Below are positions 1-6,678 of a stretch of DNA of 64,000 nucleotides, in pieces. The translations under genes were made by a program, and so were the position numbers. Positions within the stretch are counted from its first letter, which is position 1; each line of letters opens with the position of its first letter. The stretch is taken from contig NZ_JASISW010000003.1 in the NCBI RefSeq assembly GCF_030063335.1, forward strand, positions 1 through 64,000. The letters run 5' to 3'. The DNA comes from Rhodococcus sp. G-MC3 (GTDB taxonomy: Bacteria; Actinomycetota; Actinomycetes; Mycobacteriales; Mycobacteriaceae). The notes under the pieces are model-generated. The model ran no database searches. It worked only from the letters and a program-made list of their open reading frames with translations, and was not told the DNA's origin.

Positions 1-114
1 CGGAAAGACCCTGGTCAACAACCCCACCGACACCACATCCGACAGCCGACGATCCGAGACCGGTTTCACCCATCCGCTACGAGGCACAACTCATCATACC
101 TCGAAGGTCCTTAA

Positions 115-885
115 CTGAACGGTATTGAGGTTAAACCGATCAAGACAGCGAGCTACCGTCGGTTCGACGATGCGTCGGAGAAGATCGCCTCAGAGTTGGC
201 CAGGCTGATCGGGCTGCCTGCTGCGCGGGTCGAACTTGCCGCACGGGGTAACGAGGTCGGGATTATCTCTCGCAACGTCACACCAGACGGCTGCTCGCTC
301 GAATCCGGAGACACACTCCTCTCGGAATTCGACGGTTACCTCTCATGTGCCGCCGACGATCGCCCGAAGAATCGGGTCGGCCACAACCTGGACAACATTC
401 AGTGTCTTCTCGACGATGTCAGCGCTCAAGGCGACCTGGGAACGGATACCCGTGGCTTCGACCTCTTCGCCGGCTACCTCGTGTTCGACGCCTGGATCGC
501 CAACACCGACCGCCACGCGATCAACTGGGGTGTCCTCACACAATATGTCGACGGCAGCCGCTTCCTCGCGCCGTCGTTCGACCATGGAAGTGCGCTGGCT
601 TCTGGGGTGCAGGACGAATCCATGGCGACGAGGGACGCCTCCACGTATGCCGAACGAGGTATGGCGCACCGCTTCGAGAACGGCAAGCACCTCCCGTTGG
701 TGGAGTTGGCGTTGCAAGCGGTCGCTCGTGCTGGCACGGACGCCCACCGGTGGATCGAGCGAATTGGCGAACTCGACGCTGACGTTGTCGAGTCCGTGGT
801 GCACGCTGTTCCCGGAATGTCAGAGCTTCGGCGTAGCTTTGTACGTACGCTGTTGGACACGAACCGGAGGAGGTTGACAGCATGA
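115..885 (+). CDS. HipA-like kinase C-terminal region, probably 5'-truncated
   Basis: The frame is open from a stop at 112-114 to TGA at 885. The protein resembles the C-terminal kinase fold of HipA-like proteins: it has NTDRHAINWGVL (a catalytic-loop-like Asp/His/Asn set) followed by a PSFDHGSAL metal-binding-like motif. The first conventional start is TTG at 196, but in-frame residues upstream of it (KIASELARLIGLPAARVEL) already look like the family. So the true start is either CTG at 115 or has been lost, and the N-terminal part of a normal HipA-type protein (300-400 residues) is missing. The stop overlaps the next ATG (ATGA), so the two genes are translationally coupled. Kinase activity and toxicity are inferred from the family only. 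Confidence 0.6.
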   Translation: MNGIEVKPIKTASYRRFDDASEKIASELARLIGLPAARVELAARGNEVGIISRNVTPDGCSLESGDTLLSEFDGYLSCAADDRPKNRVGHNLDNIQCLLDDVSAQGDLGTDTRGFDLFAGYLVFDAWIANTDRHAINWGVLTQYVDGSRFLAPSFDHGSALASGVQDESMATRDASTYAERGMAHRFENGKHLPLVELALQAVARAGTDAHRWIERIGELDADVVESVVHAVPGMSELRRSFVRTLLDTNRRRLTA

Positions 886-1643
886 CCACCACTGCGGTCG
901 ACCACGTTCCTGCGAGCGCTCCCGAGACATTGAGCCGGCTTCTCGTTACCGTCCGCGATCCCGACACGCGCCAGTACGTACCGATCGGGTTTCTGCACCG
1001 CACGCTGGATTGCTACGAATTTTCCTACCTGGAGTCGGCCCTTGCACGTGACGACTTCCGTCCGCTACCCGGGCTGACGCACGCCACCCATGTTCCGATG
1101 TGCGCTGCGAACCTCTTTCCAGTGTTCGCCGAACGGGTCGTGTCCTCGCGTCGGCCGGACCGGTACGCGTCCATGGACGCGCTCGGTCTGCCGATGTCGG
1201 CCGCGCCGTTCGAGGTGCTTGCTCGCTCGCATGGGCAGCGGGTCGGTGACACGATCGAGTTGCTTCCCGCCCCGATTGCGGGCCCCGATGAGTTGGTGTC
1301 CTTTCCTTTCTTGACGCACGGGGTTCGCCATCTGACGCCGGAGGAGCAGCAGCGGATCGCGTCGCTGTCACCCGGCGACAACCTCCGACTGGTCCGAGAC
1401 AGCGACAACCCCGTCAATCCGCACGCGTTCCTCGTCACCGACGACGGAGAAATCCGTTTGGGATGGGTGCCCGATCCGTTGATCGCCGTACTTGAGTCGT
1501 TGACCGATCGGCTTCTGACGGTGGAGCGTGCGAACGGTCCCGAGATTGGGTTCCACTTTCGGCTGCTGGTCAATATTTCTGGGCGCACTCGTGCGGATCG
1601 ACGTCTCTTCGACGGTGCTGAGTGGGACACCCGTCGGGGCTGA
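882..1643 (+). CDS. HIRAN-like domain protein paired with HipA-like gene
   Basis: A 253-residue protein starting at ATG 882, overlapping the stop of the HipA-like gene by four bases. Residues of about 160-210 fit the HIRAN pattern: a 'pGd.l.LvrdsdNPvnphAflV' stretch followed by LGWVPDPL, the usual strand ending. HIRAN domains in SNF2-type proteins bind DNA ends; stand-alone bacterial versions are often adjacent to other modules. The first 150 residues are not recognised, though the opening (LLVTVRDPDTRQYVPIGFLHR) looks like the HipA N-terminal type of strand pairing. The coupling suggests a two-gene toxin-antitoxin-like or regulatory unit. No signal peptide or membrane segment is seen. Confidence 0.6.
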   Translation: MTTTAVDHVPASAPETLSRLLVTVRDPDTRQYVPIGFLHRTLDCYEFSYLESALARDDFRPLPGLTHATHVPMCAANLFPVFAERVVSSRRPDRYASMDALGLPMSAAPFEVLARSHGQRVGDTIELLPAPIAGPDELVSFPFLTHGVRHLTPEEQQRIASLSPGDNLRLVRDSDNPVNPHAFLVTDDGEIRLGWVPDPLIAVLESLTDRLLTVERANGPEIGFHFRLLVNISGRTRADRRLFDGAEWDTRRG

Positions 1644-1781
1644 GAGCCGCTTGTCGTGCCGGCTGCGCGAGTTGTGATTCCACACTTCCTTTGCGAATTT
1701 TTCGCGCCGGACGCGAGTGAGTTCACATGAACGCGCGTGTAGATGTAAAGCCACCGAACAGCTGAAATGGGGCCTTCGTTT

Positions 1782-1974
1782 AGGGTCCAGACGGTGGATC
1801 TCGGTGTCACGAGCGTGTCACATGTCAGTACGAACTGACGTGGATTCGGGTGGCACCGCCTGGACTAATAATGCTGGTCAGGGCCTCTGCGGTGGGTCCA
1901 CCCGGACGTATCTGGTTGTCTCGCAACATACTTGTAAGCGAGCGGTCAACGGTTCAATCCCGTTAGGAGGCTCC
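1782..1974 (+). repeat. tRNA-like intergenic repeat, copy 1
   Basis: This non-coding stretch shares long identical blocks with 16866-17067. One identical block covers ATACTTGTAAGCGAGCGGTCA and another covers CGGTTCAATCCCGTTAGGAG. The 3' part looks like a tRNA: a perfect T-arm (AACGG/TTCAATC/CCGTT), a 3' acceptor strand and a genomic CCA at 1973-1975. The 5' strand GCCTCTG at 1883-1889 pairs with it at six of seven positions. The middle does not fold into an ordinary anticodon arm: CTTGTAA looks like a threonine-type loop, but its flanks do not pair. It is best read as a degenerate or atypical tRNA-like RNA. The rest of 1644-2240 holds nothing I can identify. Confidence 0.5.
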
Positions 1975-1975
1975 A
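1883..1975 (+). other. tRNA-like sequence (atypical, anticodon uncertain)
   Basis: A 93-nt segment whose ends can form an acceptor stem (GCCTCTG with AGGAGGC) and whose 3' third is a perfect T stem-loop followed by TCCA. The D-arm region contains CCCGGACG, typical of a D-loop GG. GTATC (near 1909) and CATAC (near 1928) can pair at four of five positions around a GGTTGTCTCGC segment. No standard seven-base anticodon loop with a paired stem is present, so the amino acid identity cannot be given. It may be a pseudo-tRNA or an unusual structured RNA. Confidence 0.35.
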
Positions 1976-2242
1976 TAGGACAGCTCTGACCAGTGAAAAT
2001 GGTTGGGGCCGTTTCTTTTTGGCCGCTTTCGTCGCTCGTTTGCAGAATGAGCCTGGTCGGTCCACCTGGGTTTATGGGGTTTCTGCGACCTGGGGATTTG
2101 CCAGCCGATCGGCAGGATCGGGCGCTCGGTGTCACAGAATGTCACAACTCGTTGCTAATTCACTGGTGAGCGTCCGTGTGGATGCGGCCGGGCACGAGTG
2201 GTTTCGACGGCCGTGTCCGTGTGCTCTTGGGACGTTCTAAAT

Positions 2243-2283
2243 AGTGTCGGTTGAGTAGGCTTGAAGCCTACTTATTCGACACT
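2243..2283 (+). promoter_or_regulatory. Interrupted inverted repeat upstream of abiEi
   Basis: Two nested perfect arms, AGTGTCG/CGACACT (7 bp) and AGTAGGCT/AGCCTACT (8 bp), surround a three-base loop, with unpaired GTTG/TATT between them. The element lies just before the GGAGG ribosome site and GTG start of the AbiEi gene. AbiEi antitoxins are known to repress their own promoter by binding inverted repeats, so this is a plausible operator that has outlived its genes. A hairpin role in the mRNA leader is the alternative. Confidence 0.55.
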
Positions 2284-2291
2284 TATCGGAG

Positions 2292-2956
2292 GTGACCGTG
2301 ACTACGAGCAATGTCCGACGCCGTCAGACCGGGTTACCTCCCGAGTTCGCTCGACTTCCGATGCGGATGGTGCGAGCCGCTACGGCCGCCGATGTGTACG
2401 CGCACCCGCGGGCCGAGCTCTCGCGGCTGACGGACTTGGGTCTGCTGCATCGAGTGGCCACGGGCTTCTATGTGGCTGTGCCCGACGATCAGGTCGGGAC
2501 GAAGTGGATTCCGGGCTTGGAGGCTGCAGCGGCTGGTATCGCGGTTGCTGCCTACAGCACCGGTGATGCTGTCGTGATGGGTATCAGTGCGGCCCGGATG
2601 CACGTGCAATTCCGCGGGCGTTGGCGACGGCGGTGGTTGCGGTCCCGACGCGGCATGATCCGATTCGGTTGGCAGATAGGCCAGCGGTGGTCCGGTTCGT
2701 CGTCCGCGATACCGCACGTCTGAATGCGGAGCGAATGGACACCGAGCTAGGTCCGGTGTTGGTGACAACGGTCGAGCAGACGGTCTTGGATCTGGTGAAG
2801 CGTCCAGGGCTCGGTGACGCCGAGGGTGAGGTGTGGCCGGCGGTGGAGCAGTTGTATCGACGGTGCGACCCGGTTGTGGTGGCCGAGATCGCCGATGCTC
2901 AGAAAATGCGAACGACGTTGACGCGGCTGCAGGATCGGTTGGGGGAGCGGTCGTGA
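2292..2956 (+). pseudogene. abiEi: AbiEi-family type IV antitoxin, frameshifted
   Basis: The frame from GTG 2292 (or GTG 2298, better spaced from GGAGG) gives an AbiEi-like N-terminus: a winged-helix part with LSRLTDLGLLHRVATGFYVA, then VMGISAARMH. The remainder of the family sequence (PRALATAVVAVPTRHDPIRL through the C-terminus) is in another frame ending at 2956. Restoring one G near 2604 (CACGTGC to CACGGTGC) gives ARMHGAIPRALATA, which fits the family, so a single-base deletion is the likely lesion. AbiEi is the DNA-binding antitoxin of the AbiE abortive-infection type IV system. The gene overlaps the AbiEii start by four bases, as expected for this operon. Confidence 0.75.
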
Positions 2957-3300
2957 TTCCCGATGACTTGGCTTCGGTAGCCGCGCGGTTCCACGGCGCA
3001 CGCATTCAGGTCGAGAGGGATCATCTGATTTCACACCTGCTCGGCTACTGAGTGTGCAGTTCTCGGATCGCATCGTGTTCATCGGCGGAACGGCATTGGC
3101 ACGAACGCATTTGGTAGACGGGCGTCTCAGTGAGGACATCGACTTGATCGCTGTTGGTTCGAGGTCCGAGGTCGCTCGTGATCTCGATCGGGCTTTGCCG
3201 CGTGCGGTGATGCGGTCACATGGACGGTTGGTGTGGGATCCTGCGATCAGCGATGTACCCGAGCATCTCGGTGCCGTGCCAACGAGTCCCTGGGATTGGT
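2953..3300 (+). pseudogene. abiEii: AbiEii-like nucleotidyltransferase toxin, frameshifted and truncated
   Basis: It begins at GTG 2953 overlapping the abiEi stop. The N-terminus (VIPDDLASVAARFHGARIQV) hits a stop at 3048-3050. The family continues in another frame with QFSDRIVFIGGTALARTHL and DGRLSEDIDLIAVG, i.e. the GG(T)A and DID signature of nucleotidyltransferase (DUF1814-type) toxins. Similarity ends near 3290 and the frame runs into the direct-repeat unit at 3348, so the C-terminal half (including the usual 'VRIQLL' region) is gone. Frameshift plus truncation should make it inactive. Confidence 0.72.
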
Positions 3301-3347
3301 CGGGCATCATTGGGCGCCGATTTCCTGGTTCCGATTCGTTTGCTGAG

Positions 3348-4039
3348 TGTTCTGCCCGACAGAGCAATGACATGGGGGTTGGGCCGTCGGGTGCCGGTTC
3401 AGGAGTGTTCTGTTGTAGGGCATCATCAGTTGATGAGCGATCTCGAATACCTCGCCACTTTGCTTGCTGGATTGGATGCGGAGATTGCGCGAGTCTCTGC
3501 TGCCGAATAGGGTTCCGACGAGCAGTCATCTGCCGTCGATGACGCGGCCGATGCCGTCTTGCGGTTGCAAGCGAAGGTCAAGGCCGGGTACCCCGGCATG
3601 AAGGCCTACTACATCGCAACGTCGACCGATCCGAATGGAATCAGGCTCGAGGGAATTTCTGCCCTGCAGGGCAAACGTGCCCACGAACTGGTACGAGACG
3701 GCGGGTGGATGCACGTGGATTCCAGCACGGTGCTCGATCTTCTCGATGACGATCAGATCAGTCGGTACCGAGCCGTCGCGGGACGCGGTGTGGCGCAGAC
3801 GTTTCAAGACTCACGTGACTATCTTGCAGCGGCAACAGGTCTCGCCGAAAAGTAGACCACAGCAGCAGCGCGGAAATCCGAGCTATCGGACGCGATTTAC
3901 AGGGCCACGACCTGGCGCCTGCGTAGAACGGGATGGTCAGCGGGAAAGCTACCTCCGCGGGGAACTTGCGTGTAGAACGGGGCGCTGTATCGAAGGGCCC
4001 ACGCTGCCGAGAGGGTGAGGTCGGCCATAGACCGAGCAG
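3348..4039 (+). repeat. Long direct repeat, copy 1
   Basis: From TGTTCTGCCCG at 3348 to CATAGACCGAGCAG ending about 4039, this stretch is nearly the same as 32316-32946. It contains a small gene plus flanking sequence on both sides. Near its 3' end copy 1 carries about 60 extra bases relative to copy 2. The repeat abuts the truncated AbiEii gene on its left. No terminal inverted repeats or transposase belong to it, so the mode of duplication is unknown. Beyond it, 4040-4230 holds nothing recognised. Confidence 0.85.
3433..3855 (+). pseudogene. Repeat-unit hypothetical protein with nonsense codon
   Basis: The frame starting ATG 3433 (MSDLEYLATLLAGLDAEIAR) matches the intact copy at 32401-32823 but has TAG at 3508-3510, where the other copy reads TCG. 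After the stop it continues in the same frame to 3855 (KAGYPGMKAYYIATSTDPNG, then HELVRDGGWMHVDSSTVLDL) with only a few substitutions. The intact version is a 140-residue soluble protein of unknown function. A single nonsense change appears to have silenced this copy. Confidence 0.75.
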
Positions 4040-4230
4040 GGCGATCCGTCGGCTCGAGCGGAAGGCGAAGCGGCCGTCCGGGCTTTTCGGCAGGTGTCGG
4101 ACCTGCGCCGTATGTTGACCGCAGCGTTCCAGCCGCCGTCCGCTCGCCCCGCAACTCGGCTTCGACTACAGCGACCGCGGCCACACAGTCGTAGCCCGAC
4201 CCTAGCGATACCGGAAGGAACGTCAGAGTC

Positions 4231-4548
4231 ATGGCAGCCCAAGCGTGGGTGACTCTGATCGTCGGCGTATCAGCCGTCGTCGGAGTCGCGTTGACCATCC
4301 GACAGCGCACCGTTGCCGACAAACGCTGCCAAGCGTGGCAACGCATCACCTGGTGCCTCGACCACACTGTGAGCGACGAAGCCGGACTCGGCTGAGACAT
4401 CTACGCAGCGGCACCCGATTCGCCACTCATGACCACCACGGAGAAAGCCGTTCTTAAAGTGGTTGCTGATCGCACCGCCCTGGCGCTGGCGCGTTCGACC
4501 GATGACGAGGACACTGATAGCCGGGATGAGCAGGAGGGCCCGCGATGA
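4231..4548 (+). pseudogene. Small one-TM hypothetical protein interrupted by TGA
   Basis: It starts at ATG 4231, preceded by a purine-rich GGAAGGAA site. The first 54 codons give a hydrophobic segment (AWVTLIVGVSAVVGVAL) and a basic RQRTVADKRCQAWQRITWCL stretch, typical of small actinobacterial membrane-anchored hypothetical proteins. TGA at 4393-4395 interrupts it right after GLG. The frame then continues (DIYAAAPDSPLMTTTEKAVL and so on) to TGA 4546-4548. A TGG-to-TGA change would explain the break. Its end overlaps the next start by ATGA. Function unknown. Confidence 0.55.
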
Positions 4549-4715
4549 CTACCACCGAAGAACACAAGAGCGGCAAGTCTCCGCGCCCGCGGGTCGCCGC
4601 CGCTGCAGCTCGCGCCTCGATAGTCATGAGCGAGCGCGACGGGGATGACGTGCCTCAGTGGCTGCGTGACGTAGCTGCGGGCAAAGCAATTTCCAAGGCA
4701 GCAGTTAAGATCTGA
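4545..4715 (+). CDS. Small hypothetical protein (56 aa)
   Basis: ATG 4545 overlaps the end of the preceding interrupted gene (ATGA). It encodes 56 residues: a basic, Ala/Pro-rich N-terminus (EEHKSGKSPRPRVAAAAARA) and a C-terminal VPQWLRDVAAGKAI segment. There is no signal peptide or membrane segment and no recognised domain. The coupling and the paired arrangement support it as a real gene of the same small operon. With the upstream partner broken it may be a relic. Confidence 0.5.
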   Translation: MTTTEEHKSGKSPRPRVAAAAARASIVMSERDGDDVPQWLRDVAAGKAISKAAVKI

Positions 4716-4791
4716 CCTGCCACCCAAGAGCACATCGATGGCACGCACCCCCGCCCGGGCTCATTGGTACGAGTGTCTCGGCTTGGACTGA

Positions 4792-4965
4792 TGTCTCGCC
4801 GTCGATCGGCCGTTCGAGGCCGGGCCGGAGGCGTCGGTCAAGCTGGTGCGTTTCCCGCAGCGGCAGGCGCGGACGGTGGTCTATGGCGAGCAAGGCGTTG
4901 GCGCGCAAAACGATCCGGGTGTGCTGACGCTGCTGCTGTCGGAGACAGGTGGCCGTCCGTCGACG
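4792..4965 (+). pseudogene. Isopenicillin-N-synthase-family 2OG oxygenase remnant
   Basis: In the frame open from 4792, residues FEAGPEASVKLVRFPQRQ and then GVGAQNDPGVLTLLLSETGG resemble the metal-site region of isopenicillin-N-synthase-like Fe(II)/2-oxoglutarate oxygenases (family pattern G.G.H.D.G.LTLL..D..GGLQV). The iron-binding His is Gln here and the family pattern is lost soon after GG. There is no start region. It is therefore a short decayed fragment. The rest of 4716-5069 has nothing recognisable. Confidence 0.4.
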
Positions 4966-5069
4966 AGTTCCGAGAAGTGTCTCGAATCCAGCTGCGCAGC
5001 CGCACAGCCGGGCGCACAGCCATCGCTCGACGCTCGGGCCGCCGGCGCTGAGAGACGGCCGGGAAGATT

Positions 5070-5663
5070 TCAGCGGGGTGAGTGGATCGAGTCGATGATT
5101 CCGACGATCGCGGACGAGATGGCGTCGAGCTCGGGTGCGCTGACGCCGGTCGCGCCGGTCGCGAGGTTTTGCATGTAGATGCCGTCGATTGCGCCGACCG
5201 TGTAGCGGGCGAGGAGTGTTATGTCGCTGCCGTCGATGTCGGTTGCGTGCCGAAGCTCCTCGGCGAATGTCGAGATGTATGTGCTGTAGCTGGCTGCGGC
5301 GAGTTCGGCCTTGTCAGGATTGCGCAGCGTCCACAGCAGCAGCTCGTATTGGGCGATCGGGACGCCTCGGTCGGTTCGGAGGAGATCCTGGAAGCGCTGG
5401 AGCAGGGAGCGGATGATCTCCTCTCGGGTGCCCCCGGTCGTTGACTCCAGGCTTGATCCCACCGCGGTGGCGCGAAACATGTCGTCCACGGCGGTGTAGA
5501 TCTCTACCTTGCCGTCGAAGCTGTAGTGCAACGCAGCGAGGTTGACGCCGGCCTCGTCTGCGATTCGACGGGTGGTCGCCGCGGCCAGCCCGTCGCGAAT
5601 AATGACTCGGGCAGCGGCCTGGACGATCGCGGTCCGCCGCTCGGATGCCGTCAGGTACGCCAT
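5070..5663 (-). CDS. TetR/AcrR-family transcriptional regulator
   Basis: The 197-residue protein from ATG 5663 (MAYLTASERR) has a TetR helix-turn-helix in the first 50 residues (AATTRRIADEAGVNLAALHY followed by FDGKVEIY). The helical C-terminal ligand-binding part ends in DAISSAIVGIIDSI. An upstream in-frame start would add 24 basic, low-complexity residues and is less likely. It is divergent from the catabolic-type cluster starting at 6004, with a 29-bp palindrome in the intergenic region. It is therefore the probable repressor of that cluster and of itself. The inducer is unknown. Confidence 0.88.
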   Translation of the reverse strand: MAYLTASERRTAIVQAAARVIIRDGLAAATTRRIADEAGVNLAALHYSFDGKVEIYTAVDDMFRATAVGSSLESTTGGTREEIIRSLLQRFQDLLRTDRGVPIAQYELLLWTLRNPDKAELAAASYSTYISTFAEELRHATDIDGSDITLLARYTVGAIDGIYMQNLATGATGVSAPELDAISSAIVGIIDSIHSPR

Positions 5664-5845
5664 TCGCTCCACCGTTCGCCTTCTCGTTGTCGTGCCTCGC
5701 TGGGTTCGAGCGTATCGACGTTGCTCTGCGTGCATAACACCCCGGTAGACCCTCGATGAGCTAGCGGATTCGGTGTGCCGCGACGCGGTACCTCGAGGCC
5801 TTCTGCCGGTTTGCCTATTGACGTTAGCTGAGATCCGCCATAATC

Positions 5846-5874
5846 TCAGTCACATGATTCAGTCATGTGACTGA
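5846..5874 (+). promoter_or_regulatory. 29-bp palindromic operator candidate
   Basis: A perfect inverted repeat with 12-bp arms (TCAGTCACATGA and TCATGTGACTGA) separated by TTCAG. It sits in the 340-bp region between the TetR gene and the cluster beginning at 6004. Size, symmetry and position are those of a TetR-type operator controlling both directions. Confidence 0.7.
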
Positions 5875-6003
5875 CTTCATTGCTCGACCGTATCGTCCGT
5901 CAGATCACACTCGGCGATATCCGCTGTGACGTCGCACGAATTGCACGTCGTGACCGCGGGAGCGAGTCGGTCGCCCACGCCCATTACTGGAGGGAACACC
6001 CCC

Positions 6004-6678
6004 ATGACTGACATCCGAGAGCGGGTGGATGTACATCCGCCACGACTCGATGAATCCCATATCCGGCATGATCCCGACGCCGCCGTCACAACGGAATTCG
6101 ACCCAACTCCGCTGGTTCGAGCTGTTGCGACCCGCCTGCGTGTTGCGCTTCGTTCCGGCTCGGGCTGGAAGGCCCTCGAGGCGATGTCCGTCGAGGTTGA
6201 CCTCCACTCGACCAGTGACCCGCAACGCGCACGGTTGACTCGAACAGCAACCGGCATGCACGTCAGCAGTCCTGACGGTCCGGCAGTTCCTGTTGTCGGC
6301 ATCGATGTCGACGAACTGCGTGTTTCCGGGGATGAACCACTGGCCGGCGCAGTGGATGTAGCCGCGTTGTCGACTCTTATCGAACCGGAGCCACCGACAC
6401 TGGACATCGCCGGTCGTGAATTCTGGGAGAAAGTATCCGGTCTGCCGGGTATGCCCGGATTGTCATTGAATGCTCTCGACACGGGCGCGGCCGTCCACTT
6501 GGGCCCCGCAACGGATGCGTATGAAATTCACGGCCTCGAGATGGACCTACGGCGACTACTCGCGGGTTTCGAGTTGTTCGTCTACTCCTTGCGCGCAGGA
6601 AAGTTTTACATCAAGGGCACGCACCGGCAGTTGTCGGTCGTCGCCGGAGCATCGATGAAAGCGGTTCTCAATGTCTGA
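6004..6678 (+). CDS. SCP2-like domain protein, first gene of cluster
   Basis: ATG 6004 follows a GGAGGG site at about 5990 and gives 224 residues; a longer start at 5926 lacks such a site. The last 60 residues (EMDLRRLLAGFELFVYSLRA, then KFYIKGTHRQLSVV) resemble the C-terminal part of SCP2 sterol-carrier-like domains, which bind lipids or act as small-molecule-binding folds. The N-terminal half is not recognised. It overlaps the next gene by eight bases and so is co-translated with the glutamine-synthetase-like ligase. It could be an accessory or substrate-binding subunit. The SCP2 assignment is tentative. Confidence 0.6.
   Translation: MTDIRERVDVHPPRLDESHIRHDPDAAVTTEFDPTPLVRAVATRLRVALRSGSGWKALEAMSVEVDLHSTSDPQRARLTRTATGMHVSSPDGPAVPVVGIDVDELRVSGDEPLAGAVDVAALSTLIEPEPPTLDIAGREFWEKVSGLPGMPGLSLNALDTGAAVHLGPATDAYEIHGLEMDLRRLLAGFELFVYSLRAGKFYIKGTHRQLSVVAGASMKAVLNV

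Noticed and set aside
1883-1975. Ordinary tRNA-Thr (TGT) call.
   Set aside because: CTTGTAA looks like such a loop, but the flanking bases do not form an anticodon stem and the total length is 93 nt; kept only as tRNA-like.
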